From NCBI GenBank assembly GCA_938049385.1, contig CALIBQ010000022.1, positions 30,871 through 94,870 on the forward strand: a stretch of DNA of 64,000 nucleotides. The letters run 5' to 3'. Each line of letters starts with the position of its first letter. Positions within the stretch are counted from its first letter, which is position 1. This DNA comes from an uncultured Anaerolineae bacterium (GTDB lineage Bacteria; Chloroflexota; Anaerolineae; JACIWP01). Positions 44,760 through 53,557 of the stretch are shown piece after piece. Position numbers and translations under genes: made by a program. Under the pieces are notes generated by a model, which saw only the letters and a program-made list of their open reading frames with translations, was not told the DNA's origin and searched no databases.

Positions 44760-45938
44760 CTACAGGTAATGGACCGTCACCCGTTTGCCGCGTTCTTCCA
44801 GAAGCCGCACCAGCTCTTTGACATAGACCATGCGCATCGGCTCGCCGCGCACCAGGTCCGCAATCTGGTTGGGGTTAAGGGCTGTGCCCACGATGAGGTG
44901 GATGAAATCCGCGGAGAGGAGCATGCGCGCCAGGCGCGTGGCGGCTTCGGAATCCGCCGGCAGGTCGTGCACGCTCTGCGCGTTCTCCAGCAGAGCCACC
45001 GTCTGCGACAAGGTGATGATGCCCTCGGTGACCAGGTCTATACCCTTGAGCTTGGCGGTGGGTGGAGACCCTTTGCGCTGGGGCGTCTGCTTGTCCCGTT
45101 TGCTGGGCGGCACCCATTCTACTTCCAGCTCCTCCCCCAGTTCGCGCGCCACCATCTGCGCGGTGGTACCCCCGCAGATGATCTTATAGCCCTGTCCCCG
45201 CATCAGCATTGCCACTGCTTTCGGGTCGTCTGTCCGCTCGCGGGGCGGCCCGGTGAGCACGGTAGCAAAGACCGCCGGCCGCACGCGCATGGCCACCGCT
45301 GTGGCATCGTCGCCGGGTTTTCCCTCGTAGAGCTTCAGGCAGGTGCGGGCGAGCGCTTCCACCAGGCTGTGGGCATCCCCGCCGGTAGCGGCCCAGCGCT
45401 TCACCGCCGTAGCCAGGTTTTTCCAGCCCCAGCCCAGCCGATACAGCCCGCCGACGCCGGCGTGGATGTAGCCGTCGCTCACCAGCACCATGTAATCCCC
45501 CTCTTTTAGCTGGAAGCGCGCTTCGCGGATGCGCCGGCCGTAGATCTCCCGCTCCTCGGCCGGCAGTTCCACCACCTGGCCGTCGCGGATGAGTATCAGC
45601 GGCGGGCAGTCATATTCCACCAGATAGGCATCGCGCCCCCGCTCTACCCGCAGAGCGGCGAACGTGGCATAGGCCAGTTTACGCACCTGGCACTCCGGCA
45701 GGGTTGCCGCCAGCGTCTCCATGACCTCATCCATTGAGGCTCCCTGCTCCACCATGGTGGCCACAATTTGCGCCGTCAGGGTGGAGAGGATGTTGGCCTT
45801 GACCCCGCTCCCTAACCCGTCGGAGAGCACGACCAGGAAAGCGTGAGGGGTCGCGGCGACTTTCACCGTGTCGCCGCACAGCTCCTCCCCATGCTTCTGC
45901 AGGGCTTTCCAGGCCGCTTCGACGAACAGCCTTTTCAT
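44760..45938 (-). CDS. SpoIIE/PP2C-type serine phosphatase
   Basis: 392 residues. Residues 1-225 are a SpoIIE-type PP2C domain with metal-binding aspartates in LVVLSDGLGSGVKA (about 36-49), YMVLVSDGYIHAG (about 148-160) and PGDDATAVAM. The last 150 residues (YKIICGGTTAQMVARELGEEL, FIHLIVGTALNPNQIADLV) are an extra domain typical of phosphatases found beside sensory iron hydrogenases. The ATG overlaps the hydrogenase-like gene by four bases. It probably dephosphorylates an anti-sigma antagonist or similar target in response to the sensor; the partner is not in the window. Confidence 0.9.
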   Translation of the reverse strand: MKRLFVEAAWKALQKHGEELCGDTVKVAATPHAFLVVLSDGLGSGVKANILSTLTAQIVATMVEQGASMDEVMETLAATLPECQVRKLAYATFAALRVERGRDAYLVEYDCPPLILIRDGQVVELPAEEREIYGRRIREARFQLKEGDYMVLVSDGYIHAGVGGLYRLGWGWKNLATAVKRWAATGGDAHSLVEALARTCLKLYEGKPGDDATAVAMRVRPAVFATVLTGPPRERTDDPKAVAMLMRGQGYKIICGGTTAQMVARELGEELEVEWVPPSKRDKQTPQRKGSPPTAKLKGIDLVTEGIITLSQTVALLENAQSVHDLPADSEAATRLARMLLSADFIHLIVGTALNPNQIADLVRGEPMRMVYVKELVRLLEERGKRVTVHYL

Positions 45939-47653
45939 GAATCGCCGTCCTCTTCCAGCACCTTGGCCAGCCGGGAGAGCATCATTTTGGTCTCGGCAGT
46001 GGTCTCTCCCAGCAGTTGGGCGATCTCATGGGCGACGCGCATCTGCTTTTTGATCACCTCCTCCGTGCGGCGCAGGGTCTCCTCACGGATATGTTCGAGC
46101 TGTTCCCGCTGGCGCACCTGTTCGGTGATATCCCGCAGGATGCCAACCAGCAGGCTTTGGCCGGGCACGGGCATGATGGTCTGCTCGACGATGAGGTCAT
46201 CGCGGATGCGCACAATTTCCCCCACCACCGGCTGACCGGTATCGCGCGCCTGCACGAAGCTGTCCACGTTGGGCATGATAGTGCGCAGGGGCTTGCCGGC
46301 CACTTGCTGGCGGTAACAGCGGAAGGCTCGCTCTGCCGACGGGGAAAGGTCCTGGATTTGGAGCCGGCTGTCCACGATGACCACCGGGTTGGGCGTCACG
46401 TCAATCACCACCTGGCGCAGGGACTCGGCGCGCCGGCGCATGTACGGGATGCACATAGTGGCCTCGGCCATGCCCCGCAGGGTGGCCTTCGCTTTGTCCC
46501 GACAGGTGGGGTATCCACAGGCCCCACAGTTCAGCTCATCCTCCGGGCTGTATTTGTCCACCATGTGCAGGACTTCCTGAATCTGCTCCTCGGTGAATTC
46601 GGGGGCCGATACATGCTTGTCCTGATACGTGCGGCTCAGGTCGGGCCACTCGTGCCGCGCCGGCATGGGTTTGGGCTGGCGCTGCGCCGCATATTCCATC
46701 ACCCGCTGGCGTGCCACATAGACGCTTTCGATGTGGTCTTCCATGGCCGGCCCGTTGATGCATCCGCCCTCACACGCCATCAGCTCGACCAGGCAGGCGG
46801 CCAGCTTGCCGGCGCGGATGCCCCGCAGGACATCCTCACAGGCGCTCAGCCCTGAGGTGGTGACGATGTGGCTGGTCAGCATATCGGTATCCATGTTGGC
46901 GGTGCCCACCAGGCCGCCTTCGACGGGGAAGAGGCGCGCCGACACGCGCGGGGCTGGCTCCGCACCATCCCCATCGTCGGGGAAAGCGATCCCTTCTTCC
47001 TGCATCCACTCGGCCAGCTCGGTGAAAGTGAGCGCGGCATCAATGGCGCCGGCGACGGACTCCTCCAGCATCTCGGCCTTTTTGGCGATGCAGGGGCCGA
47101 TGAAGACGATGAAGGCCTCCGGGCCGTACTGCTGGCGCAGCCAGCGCCCGTGCGCCACCATCGGCGAGACAATGGGTGCCAGATGGGGGATCAGGTCCGG
47201 GTAGTACTTCTCGATCAGATTCACCACGACCGGGCAGGAGGAGGTAATGACCGGCCATTGTTCGCGGTGTGCTTCCACCCAATCGCGATGGGCCAGGCCG
47301 ACCATTTCGGCGCCGAAGGCGGTTTCGCCGGCGGCCGCGAAGCCCAACTGCTGGAGCACTTGTTCGATGGCGGAGAAAGTGCGGATGCCGAAGAAGGCCG
47401 GCGCCGAGGGGGCAAGGCTGGCGACCACGGTTTTGCCGGCGCGAATGGCCTCCTGTACCGCGGCGCGGTCCTCCCGCACCTGCTTAGCGCCCTGCGGACA
47501 TTCGCGCACGCAGTTGCCGCAGGCCAAGCACAGTTCCGGTACAACTGTCGCCTGGCCGTTCTGGACCTTGACCGCCTTGACCGAACAGGTGCGCACACAG
47601 CGGTAGCAGTCGCGACAGCGCGCTACGTTCGTGCTGATTACCCATCCCTGCAT
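45935..47653 (-). CDS. HydS-like sensory [FeFe]-hydrogenase with PAS domain
   Basis: 572 residues from ATG 47653. Two 4Fe-4S motifs at the N-terminus (C13, C16, C19, C23 and C42, C45, C48, C52). The H-cluster domain has four cluster Cys: TSSCP (C140), IGPCIAKKAE (C188), ELMACEGGCINGP (C294, C298). Catalytic enzymes read TSCCP and MPCxxKK; here the proton-relay Cys is Ser139 and the Met is Gly186, as expected for a sensor with little turnover. A further cluster domain (CGACGYPTC, near 368) and a PAS domain (about 405-515) follow, then a coiled coil. The gene overlaps its neighbours on both sides. It likely senses H2 or redox state and signals to the SpoIIE phosphatase. Confidence 0.88.
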   Translation of the reverse strand: MQGWVISTNVARCRDCYRCVRTCSVKAVKVQNGQATVVPELCLACGNCVRECPQGAKQVREDRAAVQEAIRAGKTVVASLAPSAPAFFGIRTFSAIEQVLQQLGFAAAGETAFGAEMVGLAHRDWVEAHREQWPVITSSCPVVVNLIEKYYPDLIPHLAPIVSPMVAHGRWLRQQYGPEAFIVFIGPCIAKKAEMLEESVAGAIDAALTFTELAEWMQEEGIAFPDDGDGAEPAPRVSARLFPVEGGLVGTANMDTDMLTSHIVTTSGLSACEDVLRGIRAGKLAACLVELMACEGGCINGPAMEDHIESVYVARQRVMEYAAQRQPKPMPARHEWPDLSRTYQDKHVSAPEFTEEQIQEVLHMVDKYSPEDELNCGACGYPTCRDKAKATLRGMAEATMCIPYMRRRAESLRQVVIDVTPNPVVIVDSRLQIQDLSPSAERAFRCYRQQVAGKPLRTIMPNVDSFVQARDTGQPVVGEIVRIRDDLIVEQTIMPVPGQSLLVGILRDITEQVRQREQLEHIREETLRRTEEVIKKQMRVAHEIAQLLGETTAETKMMLSRLAKVLEEDGDS

Positions 47654-47916
47654 GCTGCAGACTCCTCGCCGCGCAAGCGCGGCAGAACCTCCTGATAGAA
47701 GAACTGCTCCGCGTCCTGTGGGTGAATTTCGCGATACTGTTTGTCCCCCACGCGGATGGAAACGCCATGGGAGCACTGTTCCATGCAGAACGCGCCGACC
47801 AGCTCCACCTGGCCGGCCAGGTGTTCTTGCTCGATCAACCGTTCCAGCGCGGCCGCCAGCTCATCGGAGCCGCGGGCACTACAGGAGCTTCCGACGCAAA
47901 TGGTGATTTTGACCAT
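47638..47916 (-). CDS. Thioredoxin-like 2Fe-2S protein
   Basis: 92 residues from ATG 47916. ITICVGSSCSARGSDEL and GAFCMEQCSHGVSI give the C-x4-C and C-x3-C ligands of the NuoE/HymA-like thioredoxin-fold ferredoxins. It overlaps the sensory hydrogenase start by 16 bases and is the first gene of the three-gene unit. It probably delivers or receives electrons for the sensor. Confidence 0.88.
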   Translation of the reverse strand: MVKITICVGSSCSARGSDELAAALERLIEQEHLAGQVELVGAFCMEQCSHGVSIRVGDKQYREIHPQDAEQFFYQEVLPRLRGEESAACRDG

Positions 47917-48056
47917 CGTTCCACTCTCTTGGCGCGGTAAATGTTCCATATGTATGCGCGCCGTCTATGATTCATCATAACATGAAACAATCTTTTTGTC
48001 AAAATATTTGTGAATTTTAGCACATTTTCTGCCCTCCGTCTGGGGTCTGACGGCTC

Positions 48057-48085
48057 TTGACGAACGGGGCAAGATACGATATAAT
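48057..48085 (+). promoter_or_regulatory. Promoter of the tRNA cluster
   Basis: TTGACG (48057-48062) and TATAAT (48080-48085), 17-base spacer, 10 bases before the first tRNA. Confidence 0.8.
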
Positions 48086-48095
48086 TTGTAACAGG

Positions 48096-48172
48096 CGGGG
48101 CGTGGCGCAGACCGGTAGCGCGCAGCGTTTGGGACGCTGAAGTCGGAGGTTCAAGTCCTCTCGCCCCGACCA
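48096..48172 (+). tRNA. tRNA-Pro (TGG)
   Basis: Acceptor arms CGGGGCG/CGCCCCG pair fully. The anticodon stem CAGCG/CGCTG encloses TTTGGGA, giving anticodon TGG, and the T-arm carries GTTCAAGTC. The CCA end (48170-48172) is encoded. Confidence 0.95.
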
Positions 48173-48173
48173 T

Positions 48174-48245
48174 GCGGGAGTAGCTCAGTGGTAGAGCTCC
48201 TGCCTTCCAAGCAGGCTGTCGCGGGTTCGAATCCCGTCTCCCGCT
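48174..48245 (+). tRNA. tRNA-Gly (TCC)
   Basis: Acceptor GCGGGAG/CTCCCGC, anticodon stem CCTGC/GCAGG around CTTCCAA (anticodon TCC), T-loop TTCGAAT. CCA is not encoded. One base separates it from the Pro gene. Confidence 0.95.
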
Positions 48246-48262
48246 CCTCGGTGCGTGTCTGC

Positions 48263-48337
48263 GGGCCTGTAGCTCAGCGGCAGAGCGGCCGGCTCATAAC
48301 CGGTTGGTCGCGGGTTCGAATCCTGCCGGGCCCACCA
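48263..48337 (+). tRNA. tRNA with CAT anticodon (elongator Met or Ile2)
   Basis: Acceptor GGGCCTG/CGGGCCC begins with a G-C pair. The anticodon stem GCCGG/CCGGT encloses CTCATAA. A paired first base and the lack of three G-C pairs in the anticodon stem argue against the initiator. Met and lysidine-modified Ile2 cannot be separated by eye. CCA is encoded. Confidence 0.88.
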
Positions 48338-48692
48338 GTTTGCTGTCCGTTGCCCCACGTCGTCGGTTCATCGAGCGGCGTGCGCTCACTGTGTTCCGCG
48401 GCGGAAGCCGGGTGGGGAGATGTACAACGTGTTATTTTTACAGGTGAATTGGTCTGATAACCCGAATGCCGGCCATTTTCGCCGGCAGGGCATATGCTGT
48501 GCTTCTTTTCGGCACCCTTTTCCCGCTGTACCCGCCTGTCTGCTGACAACCTGCACCACATCTGATCAGTATCCCCCCGGTACTGCCGGCGGCCGTCCGC
48601 ACCAATCTTTGGCTTATGCCAATAATATGTCGTCGAGCTGTTCGTATACGGTATTCATCTAACTGACTTTCAGGAGAAAGCTGGGCGCAACC
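48338..48692 (+). other. Intergenic gap between the tRNAs and livH
   Basis: No convincing gene on either strand. A short inverted repeat TTGGC-TTAT-GCCAA lies at 48610-48623, and a TTCAGGAGAAAG ribosome site precedes livH. I could not settle on a promoter for the transporter. Confidence 0.5.
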
Positions 48693-49553
48693 ATGGATGC
48701 CAGGATCATCATCCTTATCCTGAACGGCCTGACACAAGCGGCGCTGTTCTTCCTGCTCGGGAGCGGTCTCACCCTGGCCTTTGGGTTGATGCGCATCATC
48801 AACCTGAGCCACGGCGCGTTCTACCTGCTGGGGGGCTATATCGGCTACACGGTGATGAAGCTCACGGGCAACTGGGGGCTGGCCCTGCTGGCCGGCGCGC
48901 TCTCCATCACCATCCTGGGATTCCTGTTTGAGCGCACGCTCCTGGCCAGGGTGCGCGGCCAGGACCTGCCGGAAACCCTGCTGACCGTTGCCCTCTCCAT
49001 GGTCATTGCGGACTTTTGTCTCGCTATCTGGGGCGGGCATTCGCTGGCGCTGAACGTCCCCAAGGCGCTGAACCCTTCCATTACGATCTTTGGCATCACG
49101 TATCCGGGCTTCCGCTATCTGCTGATGCTTGCCAGCGTGGTGGTGGCGGTGGGTCTGTGGCTTCTGCTGTACAAGACGAAGCTGGGCGCGGCGGTGCGCG
49201 CCGGCGTGGATGACCGCGAGACGGCCAGCGCCTTGGGCGTAAATATTGATGTGATGTACACGATTGTCTTCTTGATCTCTGCCTTTCTCGTGGGCATCGC
49301 CGGCGTGCTTGGTGGCACCTATCTCCAGCTCAGCCCGGGCAGTGATACCACCATCCTGACCTACGCGCTGGTGGTCATCATCCTTGGCGGCCAGGGAAGC
49401 CTGCTGGGCGCGGTGGTGGGCGCGTTGATCCTGGGCCAGATCGCATCGTTTGGCTCCGCCTACGCGGCGGAATACTGGATGTTCCTGGTCTTTGCTCCGT
49501 TGGCAATCGTCCTGGCAGTCCGGCCGCAGGGCCTCTTCGGGAGAACTGTATGA
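48693..49553 (+). CDS. livH: Branched-chain amino acid-type ABC transporter permease, LivH
   Basis: 286 residues, about eight membrane segments. GLTLAFGLMRIINLSHGAFYLLGGYIGY is the LivH N-terminal signature. RETASALGVNIDVMY is the cytoplasmic coupling loop, and VIILGGQGSLLGAVVGALILGQ closes the protein. It overlaps livM by four bases (ATGA). Confidence 0.95.
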   Translation: MDARIIILILNGLTQAALFFLLGSGLTLAFGLMRIINLSHGAFYLLGGYIGYTVMKLTGNWGLALLAGALSITILGFLFERTLLARVRGQDLPETLLTVALSMVIADFCLAIWGGHSLALNVPKALNPSITIFGITYPGFRYLLMLASVVVAVGLWLLLYKTKLGAAVRAGVDDRETASALGVNIDVMYTIVFLISAFLVGIAGVLGGTYLQLSPGSDTTILTYALVVIILGGQGSLLGAVVGALILGQIASFGSAYAAEYWMFLVFAPLAIVLAVRPQGLFGRTV

Positions 49554-50599
49554 ACCTGGACAAACTCACCCGGCTGGCAAAACCGATTCTCCTGGCGATT
49601 GGGGCCATTTTGCTCATCGCCTTGCCCTTCTATGGGTCGCAGTACACGATCACCACATTTGTGCGGATTATTTACTTCGGTTTTCTAGCGGTGAGCGTGG
49701 GCTTTCTGCTGGGTCAGGGGGGTATGATCAGCCTGACGCAGACCGCATTCTTCGGAATGACCGGGTACGCCATTGGCCTGCTGGGGTATGAACGCGGTAT
49801 CCCGTTCCCCTGGCCGGACCTGATCGGCATCGGGATTGTCCTCATCGCGGCAACGCTGGTTGGCCTGGTGTCCCTGCGGACCTATGGGTTGACCTTTCTG
49901 ATGATCACCCTGGCATTCGGACAGGTCTGCTGGGCCTTTGCTACGCAGAACACCACCCTTCTCCACGGCTGGTCCGGTTTTCGCGGTATTCGACCCTTTG
50001 TCCTTTTCGGCATTGATTTTCGCAACAGCGCCAATTTTTACTGGATGTCGCTGGTGCTCTTCGCGCTCGGCCTGTATATTCTCTGGCGGATTGTGCACTC
50101 GCCCTTTGGCCTGGCGCTGAACGGCATTCGGGAGAACCCGCGCCGCATGAGGGCGCTTGGCTATCCAGTGTACTGGATACGGTTTGTGGCGTTTCTCATC
50201 GCGGCGCTGTACGCCGGCATTGGCGGTATCCTCGCCGTCTACTATTCCGGCCTCATTGCTCCCCCCACGATTCACCTGAGCCGGGCTATCTGGGCACTGC
50301 TGGTCGTTATCCTGGGAGGCTCCAGCTATTTCTGGGGACCGGTCGTGGGCACCTTTGTGGCGATCTGGCTGGAGGTGCTGATCAGCCAGTACACCCAGCG
50401 ATATCTGCTGTTCGTCGGTCTGATCTTTGTCATCGTCGTGCTCTTCTCTCCCCAGGGTATTTTGGGCATCATTGAGTCGGTACTGCGCAAACGCCACCTC
50501 TGGATCACCGGATGGCTGAAGGCACGAACGGCATTGGTGGCTTCCGGAAGCGACAAAGCAGAAGAAAGGCCCGGAAAGGAGGTGATGAAGAAAGGATAA
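49550..50599 (+). CDS. livM: Branched-chain amino acid-type ABC transporter permease, LivM
   Basis: 349 residues, about nine membrane segments. LAVSVGFLLGQGGMISLTQTAFFGMTGYA, in two adjacent pieces, corresponds to the LivM first signature. IRENPRRMRALGYPVYWIRF is the coupling loop, and VVILGGSSYFWGPVVGTF closes the core. The hydrophilic C-terminus (SGSDKAEERPGKEVMKKG) is slightly longer than usual. Confidence 0.95.
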   Translation: MNLDKLTRLAKPILLAIGAILLIALPFYGSQYTITTFVRIIYFGFLAVSVGFLLGQGGMISLTQTAFFGMTGYAIGLLGYERGIPFPWPDLIGIGIVLIAATLVGLVSLRTYGLTFLMITLAFGQVCWAFATQNTTLLHGWSGFRGIRPFVLFGIDFRNSANFYWMSLVLFALGLYILWRIVHSPFGLALNGIRENPRRMRALGYPVYWIRFVAFLIAALYAGIGGILAVYYSGLIAPPTIHLSRAIWALLVVILGGSSYFWGPVVGTFVAIWLEVLISQYTQRYLLFVGLIFVIVVLFSPQGILGIIESVLRKRHLWITGWLKARTALVASGSDKAEERPGKEVMKKG

Positions 50600-50667
50600 C
50601 GAAGGGATAAGCGAGCAGGCAGTGTGCCGAGTTTGTTTCGTCTATATGCGCAAAAGGAGGGAGGAAA

Positions 50668-52020
50668 ATGTTAAAGAAGGCATTTGCGGTTGTTTCGGTG
50701 CTCACGGTGCTGTCGCTGTTGCTGATGAGCTGTGCGCCGGCCGCGACCCCAGCGCCAGCCGCCACTGAGGCACCTACGCCGGCACCCGTCGGGGAGATCA
50801 AGATCGGTATCATCAGCGCGTTCACCGGCGTCTTCTCCGCCTTCGGCGAGATGCAGAGGTCCGGCTACCTGCTGGCGCTGGAGCAGTACAACTACACCGT
50901 CGCCGGCAAGAAGATCAAGATCATCGAAGAGGATGACCAGTTGAACTACGAGCTGGCCATCACCAAGGCCAAGAAGCTCATCGAGCAGGATAAGGTCGAC
51001 ATCCTCACCGGTTTGGTCTCGGGCGACGAGGGCCTGACGGTGCAGGAGTACATGAAGGATAAGCCTATTCCGCTCATCCCCATGTATTCCGCGCCGGAAG
51101 ACATGACCATGCGCAAGTTCACCTTTAACACCCTCCGGCCGACCTGGACCGGCGCTCAGCCTATGGACCCCTTCGGCTACTGGCTGGCCAAGGAAAAGGG
51201 GTTCAAGAAGGTCTACATGATCGGTGAGGACTACTCCTATCCCTACAACCAGGCCGGCGGCTTCAAGCGCGGCTTCTGCCGCGGCGGCGGCGAGGAAGTC
51301 ACCACGGTCTGGCACCCGGTCCCGATGGACGACTACTCCTCCATCATTGCCGCTATCCCACTGGACAAGGGCTATGACGCGGTGATCTACAACGGCGCCG
51401 GCTCCGATGCCGTCTCCTTCGTCAAGCAGTACCTGGACCTGGGCATGCACAAGAAGATCCCGCTCCACGGGCAGTCCAACACCTTCGAGCGCCCGGACGT
51501 CTTCTCCATGCCCGAGGAGGTGGCAGAGATCCAGGCCTGGTCGCCGCATCTGGTGGCTGATGACCTGAACACCCCTGAATGGAACAAGTTCAAAGAGGCC
51601 TACGTTAAGCGCTGGAACAAGCCGCCCTCGGCCGCCGCGGAGTTCGCCTACGTCTGTATGATCATGATCCTGCGCGGCATCGAGAAGATGAACGGCGACG
51701 TCTCCGACAAGAAAGCCCTGGTGGAAGCCATGGCCTCGGTGGACCTGTCCGATGCGCCGCGCGGCCCAGTGAAGCTGGACCAGTACCACAACGCGATCGA
51801 GAACGTGTACATCCGCGTCACCGCCAAACTGCCGGACGGCCTGGGCAACAAGGGGGTGGTCACCATCAAGAACGTCAGCCAGTTCGGCCCCTATAACCCA
51901 GACGTGTACATGAAACAGCCGCCCGACGACAAGAACTATCCGCCCGACAAGTGCTCGGAGATGCCGGCGGAAATGCTGAAGGTCGAGAAAGACTACGAGT
52001 TCGTGCCGTTCGGCCAGTAA
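50668..52020 (+). CDS. ABC transporter substrate-binding lipoprotein, LivJ/LivK-like
   Basis: 450 residues. A lipoprotein signal peptide ends in LLLMSC, so Cys22 should be lipidated (lgt is at 34703). A Thr/Pro/Ala linker follows. The type I periplasmic-binding fold begins IKIGIISAFTGVFSAFGEMQ; later KVYMIGEDYSYPYNQAGGF and FAYVCMIMILRGIEKMNGD are visible. AAAGGAGGGAGG precedes the start. The ligand may be an amino acid or another small amide or carboxylate; downstream genes do not decide it. Confidence 0.93.
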   Translation: MLKKAFAVVSVLTVLSLLLMSCAPAATPAPAATEAPTPAPVGEIKIGIISAFTGVFSAFGEMQRSGYLLALEQYNYTVAGKKIKIIEEDDQLNYELAITKAKKLIEQDKVDILTGLVSGDEGLTVQEYMKDKPIPLIPMYSAPEDMTMRKFTFNTLRPTWTGAQPMDPFGYWLAKEKGFKKVYMIGEDYSYPYNQAGGFKRGFCRGGGEEVTTVWHPVPMDDYSSIIAAIPLDKGYDAVIYNGAGSDAVSFVKQYLDLGMHKKIPLHGQSNTFERPDVFSMPEEVAEIQAWSPHLVADDLNTPEWNKFKEAYVKRWNKPPSAAAEFAYVCMIMILRGIEKMNGDVSDKKALVEAMASVDLSDAPRGPVKLDQYHNAIENVYIRVTAKLPDGLGNKGVVTIKNVSQFGPYNPDVYMKQPPDDKNYPPDKCSEMPAEMLKVEKDYEFVPFGQ

Positions 52021-52059
52021 TGGCAGTCCCTTCACAGCCCGCATAGTAGGAGAGAAAGC

Positions 52060-52827
52060 ATGATGACAGGGCCCGATCAGAAGCTCGCTCTTTCCATCCA
52101 ATCGGTATCAAAAAGCTTTGGCGGCGTTCAGGCGGTGCGTTCCGTCAGCCTGGATGTGCCGGTTGGCGAGAGGCGGGCTCTGATCGGGCCCAACGGCGCC
52201 GGCAAGACCACGCTCTTCAACGTGGTGACGGGAGAACTGCCGGCGGACGGCGGGCGCATCGAACTGTTCGGTGTGGATATCACCCACAAGTCGGTGCAGG
52301 AACGGGCCAAAATGGGCCTGGCCCGCACTTATCAGATTTCCCAGCTTTTCCTTCATCTGACCGTGGAACAGAACCTCTTCCTGGCCGCCAGCGCCAACCG
52401 CAACATGGAATTCCACCTTTTGCGGCCGTGGCGTCGCTATCGTGCCGAACAGGAGTGGGTGTTTCAGGTTGCGGAACAGGTGGGGCTGACCGACTATCTC
52501 CACGCGGTTGTCTCGGAACTTTCCCACGGCCTCCAGCGCCAGTTGGAGCTGGGCATGGCCATGGCCATGCGGCCGCGGCTGTTGATGCTGGATGAGCCGG
52601 CCGCCGGCCTTTCCCCCACCGAACGCACCACCCTTATCTCACTCATCCGCAACCTGCCCCGCGAGATCACCCTGCTCCTCATCGAGCATAACATGGAAAT
52701 TGTCCTGGACTTGGCGGACCGCATCACCGTCATGAACCGGGGCACGGTGCTGGCGGAAGGGACGCCGGCGGAAATCCGCGCCAATGAAGAGGTACAGCGA
52801 GTCTATCTGGGAAGCTCCTATGCATAA
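52060..52827 (+). CDS. livG: ABC transporter ATP-binding protein, LivG-like
   Basis: 255 residues. Walker A IGPNGAGKTT (about 43-52), Q-loop ARTYQISQLF, signature ELSHGLQRQLELGMA in place of LSGGQ, Walker B LLMLDEPAAGLSP (about 177-189), H-switch IEHNM. The signature SHGLQ is the normal LivG variant. ATG 52060 or 52063 are both possible. Confidence 0.95.
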   Translation: MMTGPDQKLALSIQSVSKSFGGVQAVRSVSLDVPVGERRALIGPNGAGKTTLFNVVTGELPADGGRIELFGVDITHKSVQERAKMGLARTYQISQLFLHLTVEQNLFLAASANRNMEFHLLRPWRRYRAEQEWVFQVAEQVGLTDYLHAVVSELSHGLQRQLELGMAMAMRPRLLMLDEPAAGLSPTERTTLISLIRNLPREITLLLIEHNMEIVLDLADRITVMNRGTVLAEGTPAEIRANEEVQRVYLGSSYA

Positions 52828-53545
52828 CTCAGGCGAAAAGAACGGCGTACTGCTCGAAGTCGAGGAAATCCACTCCTATTACGGGGACAGCCATGTCCTC
52901 CAGGGGTGCTCTCTGAGGGTCGGCCAGGAATGCGTGGCCGTCCTGGGGCGCAACGGGATGGGGAAGACCACCCTCCTGCGCTCGATTATCGGGCTGAACC
53001 CGCCGCGCATGGGGCGCATCATCTGGAAAGGGCAGGATATCGTCGGGAAAAAGCCCTTTGAGATCGCCCAGCTTGGCATCGGATATGTGCCCCAGGGCCG
53101 CCGGCTCTTCCCCTCCCTCTCGGTGGAAGAGCATCTCAACCTGACGTACCGGCGAACCGGCCGGCCAGACGAGTGGACCCCGGCGAGGGTGTTTGAGCTG
53201 TTCCCGGAGCTGGCAGAGCGCCGGCGGCTCAGCGGTGCCCGATTGAGCGGCGGCGAACAGCAAATGCTGGCCATCGGGCGCGCCCTGGTGACCAATCCCG
53301 AGCTGATCCTCCTGGATGAACCCTCCGAAGGACTGTCACCTGTTGCTGTGGAACGGGTGATCGCGACCTGTCGGGAGCTTCGCAAAAACCGCATCGCCAT
53401 CCTCCTGGTGGAGCAGAATATCCACGTCGCCCATGACCTGGCGGACCGTGTCTATATCATGGTCAACGGCAACACCGTGTATGAATCCAGCGCAGCCGAG
53501 TTCCTGGATAACCCCGAACTGCGCTATAAGTACCTGGGCGTGTAG
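52820..53545 (+). CDS. livF: ABC transporter ATP-binding protein, LivF-like
   Basis: 241 residues from ATG 52820, overlapping livG by eight bases. Walker A LGRNGMGKTTLL, Q-loop VPQGRRLFPSLSVEEHL, signature LSGGEQQMLAIGRAL and Walker B LILLDEPSEGLSP are intact. The VPQGRRLF segment is typical of LivF. Confidence 0.95.
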   Translation: MHNSGEKNGVLLEVEEIHSYYGDSHVLQGCSLRVGQECVAVLGRNGMGKTTLLRSIIGLNPPRMGRIIWKGQDIVGKKPFEIAQLGIGYVPQGRRLFPSLSVEEHLNLTYRRTGRPDEWTPARVFELFPELAERRRLSGARLSGGEQQMLAIGRALVTNPELILLDEPSEGLSPVAVERVIATCRELRKNRIAILLVEQNIHVAHDLADRVYIMVNGNTVYESSAAEFLDNPELRYKYLGV

Positions 53546-53557
53546 GAGAGAACTGCC

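Noticed and set aside
45935..47653. Catalytic [FeFe]-hydrogenase
   Set aside because: The proton-relay Cys and a conserved Met are replaced, a PAS domain is attached, and a SpoIIE phosphatase gene overlaps. A sensor fits better.
48263..48337. Initiator tRNA-Met
   Set aside because: The first acceptor pair is G-C and the anticodon stem lacks the three G-C pairs of initiators.
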